Source: an uncultured Myxococcales bacterium
GTDB lineage: Bacteria > Myxococcota_A > UBA9042
Direction of reading: 5' to 3'
DNA length: 64,000 nt
NCBI GenBank assembly: GCA_903840165.1
Contig: CAIMEY010000110.1
Span: 124,001-188,000 of the forward strand
Position numbers and translations under genes: made by a program. Below are positions 16,972 through 26,647 of the stretch, one piece after another. Position 1 is the stretch's first letter, and each line of letters opens with the position of its first letter. Below the pieces are notes generated by a model. That model was given only the letters and a program-made list of their open reading frames with translations, did not search any database and was not told the DNA's origin.

Positions 16972-19524
16972 ATGGACCACCGTCCCGACCTGCCGATCGA
17001 CGCCCATCTCCCTGAGATTTGTGCGCAATTGCTTGAGTCGCGCCGTCTAGTGCTCCAGGCCGAACCGGGCGCGGGCAAGACGACCCGGGTTCCTCCGGCG
17101 CTCATCGCCAAGTTGTCCGGCGAGATCTGGGTTGCTGAACCGCGCCGCGTCGCAGCTGTTCTGGCTGCTCGGCGAGTGGCTGCAGAAATTGGCGAATCAA
17201 TTGGGAAAACGGTTGGCTACACCGTTCGCTTCGAGTCCGTAGGGACCCCAGAGACCCGTCTGCGCTACCTGACCGATGGCCTTCTGCTGCGTCGGCTGGC
17301 GGCGGACCCGCTGTTGATCGGGGTATCCGTTGTTATCTTAGACGAATTTCACGAGCGCCGCCTCGCCGCTGACTTGGCCTTGGGCATGCTGCGCCGGTTG
17401 CAGAAAGGTCAGAGGCCGGACCTTCATTTGCTCGTCATGTCAGCAACTTTGCAGGTTGAGCCCTTGGCCCAGTGGTTGGACCAGGCACCGGTGAGTCGCG
17501 TCGCTGGACGGGTCTTTCCCGTGCAAATTGACCATGTTGCGACCGTGGATAGCAGACCGCTTGCGGACCAGGTGGCCGCCGCTGTGCGCCAGCTCGGCGA
17601 TGTCCAAGGCGACTTGCTGGTGTTCCTGCCCGGCGCTGGCGAAATTCGCAAGACAGCCCAGCGGTTGTCGCCCCTGGCTGCTGAACTCGGGCGGGTGATT
17701 CGGCCCCTGCACGGCAGTTTGCCCGTGGCTGAGCAGGAGCGTGCGCTGGCGCGGGAGTCGATGCCGAAGATCGTTCTTTCAACCAATTTGGCTGAAACAT
17801 CAGTCACTTTGCCAGACGTGGTAGCTGTCATCGATACGGGCGTGGCGCGCGTCGCCGGTTTTGCCGCATGGTCTGGATTGCCGACGTTGCAACTGCAGAA
17901 GATTAGTAAGGCTTCTGCGACGCAGCGGGCAGGTCGGGCCGGGCGAACGCGTCCCGGGCGTTGTCTGCGCCTGTACACGCAGTTCGACCACGACCAGCGG
18001 CCGGCCTTTGACAAGCCCGAGGTTCTGCGCAGTGATCTATCTGAAACTGTGCTGCTTTTGGCGCAATCGGGACTCACGCCCCAGGACCAGAAACGCGACG
18101 CCGCCCAGATTTGGCTCGATCCGCCCGAAGCAGCCGCCGTCGATGCGGCAAGCGAATTGCTAAGGACGTACAAGGCGTTGGATGATGCTGGTGTTGTGAC
18201 CGCGCATGGCCGCCGCCTGCTGGCCTTGCCTCTGGCACCCCGGCTTGGCCAATTGCTCTGTGTTGCTCATGCCCTTGGGGTCGCTGATGCCGGAGCGCTG
18301 GCGGCTGCTTTGCTCAGCGAGCGGGACATTCGGCCCTACGCACGGGCGCCTGCGCGCGCTAGCCATGGAGACTCAGACCTATTTGCCTTGCGTGACGCCT
18401 ACTTGGCGCTACAGCATTGCGCCTTTGATCCCGCGACGGCCCGCGACCTGGGCTTGGACCTGCAAGCAGCGCGGCAGGTTCAGCGTGTGCATAGCCAATT
18501 GCTGCAAGCATCACGCCATGTTCTGGGGCATTGTCCGCCGGAGCCGGCGGATGTGGAGTCGGCCCTCGGTCAAGCCATCGTTGTTGCCTTTTGCGACCGC
18601 TTGGCCCAGAGGCGAGCGCCGGAAAGTCTTGAATTGCTAACTGAATCTGGTGGTATCGTGCGTTTGTCGCCCCAGGGCGAAGTGACCCACGCCCGCTTGA
18701 TGGCCATCCTCGATGCGGAGGAACGCCGCGATGGCAAGACGGCTGTGGTGCAAGTCCGCATGGCCCATGGCTTTGACCCTCTGCTGATCCTAGAGGCCTT
18801 TGCCGACGACGTACAAACTGTCAGTGATCTTCAGTGGTACGCCCCAGGGAAACGGGTTGTCCAGCGCGAACGCCTGATGTTTCGCCAGATTACCTTGGAC
18901 GAGTCGACTCGACCGGCGAAACCGAGCGCTGCCACCGGAGCATTGCTTCGCAAGCAGTTGACGGTCACAGAACTCGGAGAACTCGTTGATCCACAGGCAG
19001 TTGAGCAACTGATCCAAAGGGCTCACTTGGCGCGGCAAAACGGCCTGAACCTGCCGCCCCTGGGGCCAGAGGAACTCGAAAGGGTCTGGCAACAGGTCTA
19101 CCAAGAGGCCATTTCGTATAATGATCTCAAGCAGATGGATGTGACTCAGCGAATGCGGGATCTCCTAGGGGCGGGTGGCCACCAACTGGACCAGTGGGTG
19201 CCCCTGAGCGTGACTTTGCCGGGAGGGCGCCGCGTGCGCGTCCAGTATCCGCCCGGTGAAGCGCCGTGGATCGCTAGTCGTTTGCAGGACTTCCTGGGCA
19301 TGCGCGATGGTCCGCGCCTGATGCAAGGACGCGTGCCACTGGTCTTGCACCTGCTGGCACCGAACCAACGGCCAGTGCAATTAACGACTGATCTCGCGGG
19401 GTTTTGGCAGCGTCATTACCCTGCGCTGCGCAAAGAGCTGGGCCGGCGCTATCCTCGCCACGCTTGGCCCGAAGACCCGCTGCAGGCCTTGCCGCCTCAA
19501 TCCGGAGAACGCCGTGATCGTTGA
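16972..19524 (+). CDS. hrpB: ATP-dependent helicase HrpB
   Basis: HrpB is a DEAH-box helicase widespread in Proteobacteria; its cellular role is poorly defined. The 850-residue protein has Walker A 'AEPGAGKTTRVP', the DEAH-type motif II as 'ILDEFHERR', motif III 'MSATLQ', 'NLAETSVTLPDV' and motif VI 'QRAGRAGRTRPGRCLRLY', followed by the long C-terminal domain found only in HrpB. AGGAG precedes ATG 16972, preferable to the TTG at 16951. The 3' end overlaps the semiSWEET gene by 11 bases, suggesting translational coupling. Confidence 0.96.
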   Translation: MDHRPDLPIDAHLPEICAQLLESRRLVLQAEPGAGKTTRVPPALIAKLSGEIWVAEPRRVAAVLAARRVAAEIGESIGKTVGYTVRFESVGTPETRLRYLTDGLLLRRLAADPLLIGVSVVILDEFHERRLAADLALGMLRRLQKGQRPDLHLLVMSATLQVEPLAQWLDQAPVSRVAGRVFPVQIDHVATVDSRPLADQVAAAVRQLGDVQGDLLVFLPGAGEIRKTAQRLSPLAAELGRVIRPLHGSLPVAEQERALARESMPKIVLSTNLAETSVTLPDVVAVIDTGVARVAGFAAWSGLPTLQLQKISKASATQRAGRAGRTRPGRCLRLYTQFDHDQRPAFDKPEVLRSDLSETVLLLAQSGLTPQDQKRDAAQIWLDPPEAAAVDAASELLRTYKALDDAGVVTAHGRRLLALPLAPRLGQLLCVAHALGVADAGALAAALLSERDIRPYARAPARASHGDSDLFALRDAYLALQHCAFDPATARDLGLDLQAARQVQRVHSQLLQASRHVLGHCPPEPADVESALGQAIVVAFCDRLAQRRAPESLELLTESGGIVRLSPQGEVTHARLMAILDAEERRDGKTAVVQVRMAHGFDPLLILEAFADDVQTVSDLQWYAPGKRVVQRERLMFRQITLDESTRPAKPSAATGALLRKQLTVTELGELVDPQAVEQLIQRAHLARQNGLNLPPLGPEELERVWQQVYQEAISYNDLKQMDVTQRMRDLLGAGGHQLDQWVPLSVTLPGGRRVRVQYPPGEAPWIASRLQDFLGMRDGPRLMQGRVPLVLHLLAPNQRPVQLTTDLAGFWQRHYPALRKELGRRYPRHAWPEDPLQALPPQSGERRDR

Positions 19525-19786
19525 TCTTTCCCCGAATCATGTCGAGATCTTGGGGCTCGTCGCCGGGGCTTTGACCACGGCCGCCTTCATTCCGCAGGTC
19601 ATACAGGTGTGGAAGACGCGGTCGGCGCGAGATATCTCCCTGACTATGTTCGTGTTTTTCTGTCTCGGCGTCACACTGTGGCTGCTCTACGGGCTGCAAA
19701 TCGGGGCGACGCCGGTGGTGGTCGCCAATGGCGTGACGTTGGTTCTGGCGCTGGCGATACTGGTGGCCAAGATTCGCTTTGGATAG
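19514..19786 (+). CDS. SemiSWEET-type small sugar transporter (MtN3/PQ-loop)
   Basis: SemiSWEETs are three-helix proteins that dimerise to carry sugars across the inner membrane. The 90-residue protein has three hydrophobic helices and the PQ motif in 'TTAAFIPQVIQVWKT' (P27-Q28), followed by 'SARDISLTMF' as in family members. GTG 19514, with CGGAG upstream, gives the full N-terminus and overlaps hrpB by 11 bases. Length is normal for the family. Substrate unknown. Confidence 0.92.
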   Translation: MIVDLSPNHVEILGLVAGALTTAAFIPQVIQVWKTRSARDISLTMFVFFCLGVTLWLLYGLQIGATPVVVANGVTLVLALAILVAKIRFG

Positions 19787-19791
19787 GCGAG

Positions 19792-22700
19792 TTAAGGCTT
19801 CACGAGCCCGACGACGTGTCTCAGCTTGAGCAAGGCGAGCTGTAGCCCGATTCGCTCCCGCTCTTCATTGGCCTCGGCAAGACGCAGGCTGGTGTCCGCC
19901 TCCGCCACCTCAAGGTTCGTAACAGTTCCAGCAACTTGGGCCTTGGTGACAATCTCAGCGCTGCGTCGGGCGATGTCACTTTGCGCCTGGGCCACCGCGA
20001 GGACTTGCTGCGCCGCCTCGATTTCCGCAGCAGCTGTGCTGATTTGCACCGAAATCTCGGTCGTCGCCTTGTCAAGCTCAGTCTGCAGTCGCCGCAGGGC
20101 CGCACGCCTTTCGCGCAAGTCCACATACCTGGAACCACGGTCAAATAGCGGCAAGACCACGTTGAGCGTCGCTGCCCAAATCGTGTAATCGCCAACAAAA
20201 CCTTTGGTGTCCGATGAGCGGATGTAGCCACTGGCAGCGACCACGGGTAGCCAGCGCAATTCCGCTTCTCGTACGAGGGCTTGCTCAGCAGCCACCCCGG
20301 CGCGTCGGGCGGCAATGTCCGGGCGATTCTCAGCCGCCTGAGCGGTCCAAGAGGCCAAGGACCCTTCGGGCAGGGCGATATCGGCGGGCACAGCCAATGC
20401 CTCAGCGGCTGGTTCGCCAAGCAAAATCTCAAGCGCTAGCATGAGTTGCTTGCGCGACAGCTTGGCCTTGACCACATCCTGCTCGGCGCGTTTGCGCTCG
20501 ACCTGCGCGCGAAGAATCGGCAATTCGCCGTCCGCTCCTTGCTTCTTCTTGAGTTGTGCCAACTGCATCCGCTGGTCGGCCAGCGCCATTGCCCGTTGAG
20601 CCGCGGCGATCAAGCGTTCCAATCCAGCGATATGATAAAAGATTTCCGTCACATGGAAGGTTATCTCTCGCTGTGTCGCGGTCACCAGGGCCCTCTGCAC
20701 ATCAATGCCCTGGTCAGCGGCCCGACCCATGGCTAAAGGGGCGTAAGCAAAGATTGTTTGGTCCACAGACAAGGTGGCGGACACGGTGTTCAGCTTCTGA
20801 ATCACGGTCGGCTCAATCGGCACAGCCATGGGAAACCCAAGGAGTTTGACGATGGAACCGAAATCGAAGTTCGCCTCTTTGGAGTTCCGCGTGTAGCTGC
20901 CCACCGCCTTGACGTCGGGAAGCCAGGCCTGCCCGACCTTGTCACGAGAAATCTTTACTTCTTCAAGATGTTGCAGCGCAATCTGCACATCGGCGTTGTG
21001 CCGCATGGCGGTAGCGATGGCAGTCGGCAGCGCAAGTGGTTCGGCCACCGCGGGCCGGGAATAGCCAAGAAAAATGCTGCAAAGGGCCACCAGCACTGCG
21101 ATGCCGGTGGGATTCGGGGCATTCGGCTGCGGGATGGCCGTGGGCGCTGTGACCAATACCGGTACCGGCGGACGCGGGGCCCGGCGGCGAAAAAGCCGGG
21201 CGACACCGGTACGACCGCTGTCAAACCACAGGAAAACGCTCGGCAATACCAGAAGCGTGAGCAACGTCGAAGTCATGACCCCACCGATGACGGCGATGGC
21301 CATGGGGGCGCGGAACTCGGAGCCGGGGCCAACCTTGACAGCTGTCGGCAACATGCCCAGGATCATGGCAGCGGAAGTCATGAGAATTGGGCGCAAACGC
21401 GTTCGGCCTGCCTCGACAATCGCCGCAAGAGGCTCCATGCCATCGCGTTGACGCTGTAATGCCGCGTCCACAAGTAGAATTCCGTTCTTGGTCACTAGGC
21501 CGACCAAGAGAATCACCCCGATATTGCTGCCCATCGACATCGAGTTGTCGGTGATAAAAAGCCCAATAAATGCCCCCACTAATGCAAGAGGCAAGGCCGT
21601 CATGATGGTCAGCGGATGCAGGAACGATTCGAACTGGGCCGCAAGAATCAGGTAGATGAAGATGACGGCCAGCAGCAGTGCCAAGCCCATGGACTCGCCC
21701 GTCTCCTTGAATTGCTTGACCATTCCGTCTAGGATGACGTAATCGTCGCCGGCAAACTTGTGGCGCTGAAGCTGCGGTTCCAAGTCGCCGAGAATTTCGC
21801 CCAAGGACCGTCCCTGCGGCACACCGGTCACGACGATTTGCCTTGTCCTATCTTGACGTTCGATGACCTGAGGCCCTGAGGCCGGCTCGATGCTGGCCAG
21901 CGCACTGAGCGGCACAAAGCCCTTGGGCGTTGCGATGGTAAGCGAACTCAACCGTTCGAGGTTCGCTCGGTCACTATGCTGTAACTGCACACGAATTTTG
22001 ACTTCCTTGCGCGCGCTTTCCTCGACACGTAGCTTGCCCGCTTCTTCGCCTTCGAGCGCAGCCCGCAGCGTCCGCGCCACCATCGCCACCGGCACGCCCA
22101 AGTCCGCAGCTTTCTTACGATCGACGCGCACGGTCTGCTCAGGCTTGCCCGGTGAAAACTGCACGTTGACGTCGGTCAGGCCGGGAATCTTCCTCAGCAT
22201 TTCGCCAACATCAGCCGCATCCCGTTCGAGCAAACTCAGCGTCGATCCGCGGACTTGTACTTGCAGCGGCGCGCCCGCAGGCAGACCTTCAACAAAGGCC
22301 GGTGGCGAAATTGTCACCTTGGCATTGGCGACCAGTTTGAGGCAATCGCGTGTAGCTTGCTGTAGTTGCACCAGGGTTTCCCGCCGCTCCGTTTTGGGCA
22401 CGGCCAGGATGCGCCACTGCACTTTGTTGACCTCACTATTAGGGCCAATCTTGGAATAGACAGTAATAATACCAGGATGTTTCAGTAGCTTCTCTTCTGC
22501 TGGCAAGGTCGCACGCGCCGCTTCGGCCAGGGACACGCCTGAGGGAAGCTCAATATCCACCATGAATTGCCCGCGATCCTCCTGCGCTACGAAATCGCTG
22601 CCCATGAGCTTGGCGAGTTGCAGAGAGCCGACAAAGGCCGCCACGCCGACCAGGACGGTCAAAATCTTGTGGCGAACCGAGCGTTTGAGGGCCGCCACAT

Positions 22701-24249
22701 ATAGATCCTCGATCGCTTGGTGCATGCGTTCAAACATGCGGACTGGCCAAGATCGTTGGCGATTATGGTCAATTTGCACGGCCAAGCGGGCCGACAACAT
22801 CGGGTCCAGGGTAAATGCGACAAACAGCGACAGCAGCACCGCTGCGGACATGGTCAAGCCAAATTGGCGAAAGAACTGGCCAACCACGCCTTTCATGAAG
22901 GCCACGGGCACAAAGACCGCGACAATGGTCAGCGTGGTTGCAAGGACGGCCAGGGCGATTTCGGACGTCCCGCGCGACGCAGCGGTGTAGGGATCCTCGC
23001 CAGCTTCTAAGTGTCTGAAAATATTCTCACGTACCACCACGGCATCGTCGATGAGCAGGCCGATGGCCAGAGAAAGCGCGAGCAGGGTCATCATATTGAG
23101 CGTGAAGTGCATCAAATCCATGAGGAAGAACGTGCCGATGACCGAGGTCGGTAGGGCGAGGGCTGAAATGAACGTGGAGCGAAAATCGAGCATAAACAGC
23201 AAGATGATCAAGACGGCCATGGCACCGCCGAAGACGATGGCCTCTTCCACCTCTGCGGCATTTTCCTTAATAAAAATAGCCTGATCGATAATGAGGCTGG
23301 CCTGGAAGCCTTTGGGCAAGGTCGGCTGCAATTCTGCAAGGCGTTTGCTCACAAGATCAGCGACTTGAATCGTGTTCGACCCAGATTGCTTGATGACTTC
23401 GAACCCCACCGATGACTTGCCATTGCTGCGGATCTGCGTGCGAATTTCGGCAAAATCATCGGTGACGGAGGCGACTTCGCTCAGTTCAATCTGCGAACCC
23501 GACTGGCCGACTGCCACGACGATATGGCCCACGTCGTCGGCATTGCGGAGATCTCCCGACAAACGCACGGAAATTTCGCGGGCTCCCTGCTCAAAGTGAC
23601 CGGCGGGCACGGCCAAGTTTTCGGCCCTCAACTTGTCGATCACCGCAGTGATGGGTAAGCCGAGGGCATCTAGCTTGTTTCGGTCAATTTCCACATGAAC
23701 TTCGCGATCTTGTCCGCCAACGACATCCACCGCTGCGACGCCCTGGACCCGCTCCAACTGGGGCTTGATCGTATCTTCGCAAATGCGCCGCAGCTGATCA
23801 TTGGAAAGTCCTGGAGAATTAGCTACATAAGTCTGAATGGGCGCAGCACCGATGTCGACCCGGCGGATCGAGGGTTCGCGCACGTCCGAAGGCAGATTGG
23901 CTCGCACCGAGGCGACCCGTTCGCGCACATCTTGGGCCGCTTTGTCAATATTTGCAGAGAGTTTAAAGACCACCATGACCATCGAGACGGACTCGCGCGA
24001 AAACGAGCGCACGGTGTCCAGGTCATTGAGGCCGGCGACGGCGTCTTCCAGGGGCCGCGACACCTGACTTTCCACTTCCCCAGGAGCTGCACCGGGATAG
24101 ACGGTGGTAATGGTCACAAGGGGAAATGTGACATCGGGAAATAGGTCGGTGCCGAGCGAACGCAGACTCATGGTGCCAAGCACCAAGATCGCCAGCATCA
24201 TCACGGTCGTGAACACCGGGCGGCGAATGGCGATATCCGATAATGTCAT
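19792..24249 (-). CDS. RND efflux pump fused to a TolC-like outer-membrane factor
   Basis: Residues 1 to about 1035 form a complete RND inner-membrane pump of the AcrB/MdtB-like type: N-terminus 'AIRRPVFTTVMMLAI', transmembrane motif 'LAIGLLIDDAVVVRENI' and the second repeat half with 'GLVTKNGILLVDAALQRQ'. The frame then runs without a stop through a Pro-rich linker and a hydrophobic segment near residue 1050 that looks like the signal peptide of an outer-membrane factor (ending 'SRPAVAEP'), into about 415 residues of TolC-like sequence (periplasmic coiled-coil repeats such as 'AQVERKRAEQDVVKAKLSRK'). As the RND C-terminus is normally cytoplasmic, the extra segment would place the TolC part in the periplasm. 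I see no ribosome-binding site for an internal start; the possible GTGs near 21097 lack one. ATG 24249 has AAGG eight bases upstream. The membrane-fusion gene lies just upstream. Confidence 0.9.
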   Translation of the reverse strand: MTLSDIAIRRPVFTTVMMLAILVLGTMSLRSLGTDLFPDVTFPLVTITTVYPGAAPGEVESQVSRPLEDAVAGLNDLDTVRSFSRESVSMVMVVFKLSANIDKAAQDVRERVASVRANLPSDVREPSIRRVDIGAAPIQTYVANSPGLSNDQLRRICEDTIKPQLERVQGVAAVDVVGGQDREVHVEIDRNKLDALGLPITAVIDKLRAENLAVPAGHFEQGAREISVRLSGDLRNADDVGHIVVAVGQSGSQIELSEVASVTDDFAEIRTQIRSNGKSSVGFEVIKQSGSNTIQVADLVSKRLAELQPTLPKGFQASLIIDQAIFIKENAAEVEEAIVFGGAMAVLIILLFMLDFRSTFISALALPTSVIGTFFLMDLMHFTLNMMTLLALSLAIGLLIDDAVVVRENIFRHLEAGEDPYTAASRGTSEIALAVLATTLTIVAVFVPVAFMKGVVGQFFRQFGLTMSAAVLLSLFVAFTLDPMLSARLAVQIDHNRQRSWPVRMFERMHQAIEDLYVAALKRSVRHKILTVLVGVAAFVGSLQLAKLMGSDFVAQEDRGQFMVDIELPSGVSLAEAARATLPAEEKLLKHPGIITVYSKIGPNSEVNKVQWRILAVPKTERRETLVQLQQATRDCLKLVANAKVTISPPAFVEGLPAGAPLQVQVRGSTLSLLERDAADVGEMLRKIPGLTDVNVQFSPGKPEQTVRVDRKKAADLGVPVAMVARTLRAALEGEEAGKLRVEESARKEVKIRVQLQHSDRANLERLSSLTIATPKGFVPLSALASIEPASGPQVIERQDRTRQIVVTGVPQGRSLGEILGDLEPQLQRHKFAGDDYVILDGMVKQFKETGESMGLALLLAVIFIYLILAAQFESFLHPLTIMTALPLALVGAFIGLFITDNSMSMGSNIGVILLVGLVTKNGILLVDAALQRQRDGMEPLAAIVEAGRTRLRPILMTSAAMILGMLPTAVKVGPGSEFRAPMAIAVIGGVMTSTLLTLLVLPSVFLWFDSGRTGVARLFRRRAPRPPVPVLVTAPTAIPQPNAPNPTGIAVLVALCSIFLGYSRPAVAEPLALPTAIATAMRHNADVQIALQHLEEVKISRDKVGQAWLPDVKAVGSYTRNSKEANFDFGSIVKLLGFPMAVPIEPTVIQKLNTVSATLSVDQTIFAYAPLAMGRAADQGIDVQRALVTATQREITFHVTEIFYHIAGLERLIAAAQRAMALADQRMQLAQLKKKQGADGELPILRAQVERKRAEQDVVKAKLSRKQLMLALEILLGEPAAEALAVPADIALPEGSLASWTAQAAENRPDIAARRAGVAAEQALVREAELRWLPVVAASGYIRSSDTKGFVGDYTIWAATLNVVLPLFDRGSRYVDLRERRAALRRLQTELDKATTEISVQISTAAAEIEAAQQVLAVAQAQSDIARRSAEIVTKAQVAGTVTNLEVAEADTSLRLAEANEERERIGLQLALLKLRHVVGLVKP

Positions 24250-24310
24250 GACTCTGCCTTGGGAAGAACCTATGATATGAATGGACTATTGCGCGTGCCG
24301 GGGCAAGGCC

Positions 24311-25462
24311 CTACGGCAAAGAGTCGCCTTGGCGCCACTGCGTGCCTGGGTTGGCGACCACCTGATCCGTCACTTGCAAGCCGGCGCGAATCAAAAGAAA
24401 TTCCTTGTCCGTTCTGAGGACCTCAATAGTGCGCCTTTGCAACTTGCGGTCGGGGCCCAGCACTAGCACGGCTGGCTCGTCGCCCGTGAGCAATGCAGTC
24501 AGCGGTACACGCACGCTGGTCTCAGCCTTGGCCATCAGGGTCGCATCGACAAAGGAACCAGCGAACAAGCGCCCGTCCAGATTGGGGATTTTGCCTTCAA
24601 TGGGCACGCGGCGCGTCATCGGGTCAACGCTTGGAATCAGCAAATCCAGTTGTCCTTGAGCTAACACGCCGGCATCACTGCGAATCCGCAGGTCTGCTCC
24701 TTTCTCCACGCGCGCAGCGTCCCGATCGCTTATCGCACCCGAAAACCGAAGATTGTTGAGCTTTTCAATGCGAAAAATCGGCTGCCCGGGCGGCGCGAAA
24801 AAGCCTGGGGCCGTTGGCGCACGCACGACGACACCGTCAATCGGCGTGATCAGGTGCGTTTCCTGGCGCATGGCGTCGACCAAGCGAGACGAAGCTTCTG
24901 CTTGCGCAATCGATGCTTGGCCAAGGCTCGACTGACTGCCGGCCGCAACGACTTGTTGCTCTGACGCAGCGCCGGCCAAGGCCAAACTCTTGGAGCGGCG
25001 CAAGACGTCAGTAGCCATTTCCTTTTGTGCTTACGCTGCTTGCATACCTGCGCGCGCTTGGGCAGCCTGGGCTTCTAGGTCGCGGTCATTGAGCCTCGCG
25101 AGCGTTTGCCCGGCGTGGACAACATCGCCCCTCTGTACATGAATTTCCAAAACTCGCCCCGGCAGCTTAAAGCCCAGGTCCACCTCAGCTTCTGGCTTGA
25201 GCGTACCGGTGAGGTGAATTTCCTCCCACGCCGGGCTCGGCTGCGGTTGCACCAGGGCGGGCGGTGCCTTGGGCCCCAGCGCTGCGGCGTTGCGAGCAAC
25301 CGCTTCCTGTTGCGTTTTGTCCAGTTGGTCAAGGCGTGCCGATACCTTGCGACTGAGGAAGAGCCCGCCAGCGATCAGGCTTAGCATGAGCGTGGCCAAA
25401 GCAACACGTTGCCCGGTCTTGGTCCCGCGCCCTGAAGGCGACACTGGTGACGTTGAACTCAC
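24311..25462 (-). pseudogene. RND membrane-fusion (HlyD/AcrA-type) protein gene with an in-frame stop
   Basis: Periplasmic adaptor proteins link RND pumps to TolC. From GTG 25462 (GAGGAC upstream) the frame gives an N-terminal membrane anchor and the first half-lipoyl motif 'GRVLEIHVQRGDVVHAGQTL', then stops at TAA 25031-25033 (codon 144). The same frame continues immediately, with no frameshift, into the second hairpin arm, the second half-lipoyl motif 'THLITPIDGVVVRAPTAPG' and the beta-barrel domains, ending at 24311. Reading the stop as CAA (Gln) restores a normal 383-residue protein. ATG 25018, four codons after the stop with AAAAGGAA before it, could permit reinitiation. It may be a nonsense mutation, a split gene or a sequence error. 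It lies 61 bases before the RND-TolC gene. Confidence 0.82.
25031..25033 (-). other. Premature in-frame TAA in the membrane-fusion gene
   Basis: On the minus strand the codons read ATG-CAA-GCA-GCG-TAA-GCA-CAA-AAG-GAA-ATG. The flanking codons encode Q/A/K/E typical of the coiled coil, so a single C-to-T change of CAA is the simplest origin. Confidence 0.85.
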
Positions 25463-25575
25463 GGCTAGTCCTCATAGCGTTGAAGAGCCGCTGGCGTGCG
25501 TCGATCGGAGCCATTGCGGCGGGGCAGCAGCCTTCGAGGCAAGCAAGCCTCAACTGCGGGGCGAAGTGTACCCGC

Positions 25576-26307
25576 TCAGTCGGTGAAGGCTATTCCAAGG
25601 CCGAAAGTATTGAACTGTTCTCCGTTCATGGAGCCCAAAGTCGTGTCGATGCCTAGGCCAACGTGGGCCGCCAGCGAGTACAGGTAGCGGAGCACCACGG
25701 CCATTCCCGTTGCAGAGCCAGCGCCATTGGGCGGGTCGGCGTGGGCCCAGGCCAGGGCAAGTGTCGTGGTCCCGCCGCGGGTGTGGAAGTTGACACCGCC
25801 GCCCACGTGCGCCAGGCGGATGGGGCCAGAATTGCTTGAAGATGTGGAGTAATAGCCAGCGACACCGACCAACCCGACACCGTTGGTCAGCCTCAGGCCC
25901 AAGGAACCCGCAGTGCCCCAGCCAAGGGCAGAACCGGCCGCCTGCCGTTCAGCAAAGCATCCAGAAACCATGGCTTCGGCGGCTAGGCCCATGGATTCCT
26001 CGGCCAAAGGCTGGGCTGGGCGCCAGTTGGACGGTGCGGCGACGCGTGCTGGGACCGGCGCAGCCAAAGGCGGGCGATCGGCGGGGCTCGTGCACTGGCC
26101 TTGATCGCAGACCTGATCGCCCGGGCAGTCCCGATCACTGCCACAAGCGGGCGGCGCTGCGACGCTCCGGCAGACGCCTTCACTGCAGATACGGCCGTTT
26201 TTGCAGTCGGCGTCTGAGGCGCACCCGTCCGCCCAGGCACCACGGGCCCCCGCTAGCATTGTGACGAGTGCGAGGCCTAACCAAGCTCGCTTGCAGGAGA
26301 TTTTCAC
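25576..26307 (-). CDS. Secreted protein with two short Cys-rich repeats and a beta-rich C-terminus
   Basis: The 243-residue protein has a signal peptide (about residues 1-25, ending 'ARGAWA') and two disulphide-type repeats ('CASDADCKNGRICSEGVC' and 'CGSDRDCPGDQVCDQGQC'). A Pro/Ala linker follows, then a C-terminal domain of alternating Gly-rich strands ('GLVGVAGYYSTSSSNSG', 'NTFGLGIAFTD') that resembles an outer-membrane barrel. GTG 26307 with GAGGGG eight bases upstream is preferred; the longer frame upstream includes translated repeat DNA. It is the first gene of the efflux cluster, 113 bases before the membrane-fusion gene. Function unknown; the domain architecture is seen, barrel nature is inferred. 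Confidence 0.75.
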   Translation of the reverse strand: MKISCKRAWLGLALVTMLAGARGAWADGCASDADCKNGRICSEGVCRSVAAPPACGSDRDCPGDQVCDQGQCTSPADRPPLAAPVPARVAAPSNWRPAQPLAEESMGLAAEAMVSGCFAERQAAGSALGWGTAGSLGLRLTNGVGLVGVAGYYSTSSSNSGPIRLAHVGGGVNFHTRGGTTTLALAWAHADPPNGAGSATGMAVVLRYLYSLAAHVGLGIDTTLGSMNGEQFNTFGLGIAFTD

Positions 26308-26440
26308 GGAATACCCCTCTGCCGTTGCCGGCTGCGCTCGCGATTGGCACCCTTGCCGATGCCCTGGGGCCATGCCCGCCCGAGTCGGCGCCGAATCCGC
26401 AGCCGCTGCGCCGTGGAGTATCGCAGGTTGGCCGACCATT

Positions 26441-26470
26441 CGGTAGTACCGCATTTGAAGTGCCTGAAAA
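26441..26470 (+). repeat. REP-like repeat, copy 7 (array A, first)
   Basis: CGGTAGTACCG at 26441-26451 then CATTTGAAGTGCCTGAAAA. One of the best matches to the consensus tail. It is 134 bases upstream of the secreted-protein start. Confidence 0.85.
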
Positions 26471-26562
26471 TACACAATCCGCCGACCAGGCCCCGAGCCA
26501 ATCTATCGCTGCTGGCCGCACAGCACGGTGGCAACTGCCCGGTCCGGGGCGCTTCCTGAAAT

Positions 26563-26592
26563 CGGTAGTACCGCCGTCTAAGTGCCTGAAAT
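26563..26592 (+). repeat. REP-like repeat, copy 8 (array A, second)
   Basis: CGGTAGTACCG at 26563-26573 then CCGTCTAAGTGCCTGAAAT. Starts 122 bases after the first copy. Confidence 0.85.
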
Positions 26593-26617
26593 GAAGTAAC
26601 CGCCCTCACATTGGAAT

Positions 26618-26647
26618 CGGTAGTACCGCCCTCCAAGTACCTGAAAT
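26618..26647 (+). repeat. REP-like repeat, copy 9 (array A, third)
   Basis: CGGTAGTACCG at 26618-26628 then CCCTCCAAGTACCTGAAAT. Starts 55 bases after the second copy, so the array from first to last core spans exactly 188 bases. Confidence 0.85.

Noticed and set aside
21090..21105. Internal GTG codons as a separate start for the TolC-like part
   Set aside because: There is no ribosome-binding site ahead and the resulting signal peptide would lack basic N-terminal residues. It is not excluded, but the fused frame is simpler.
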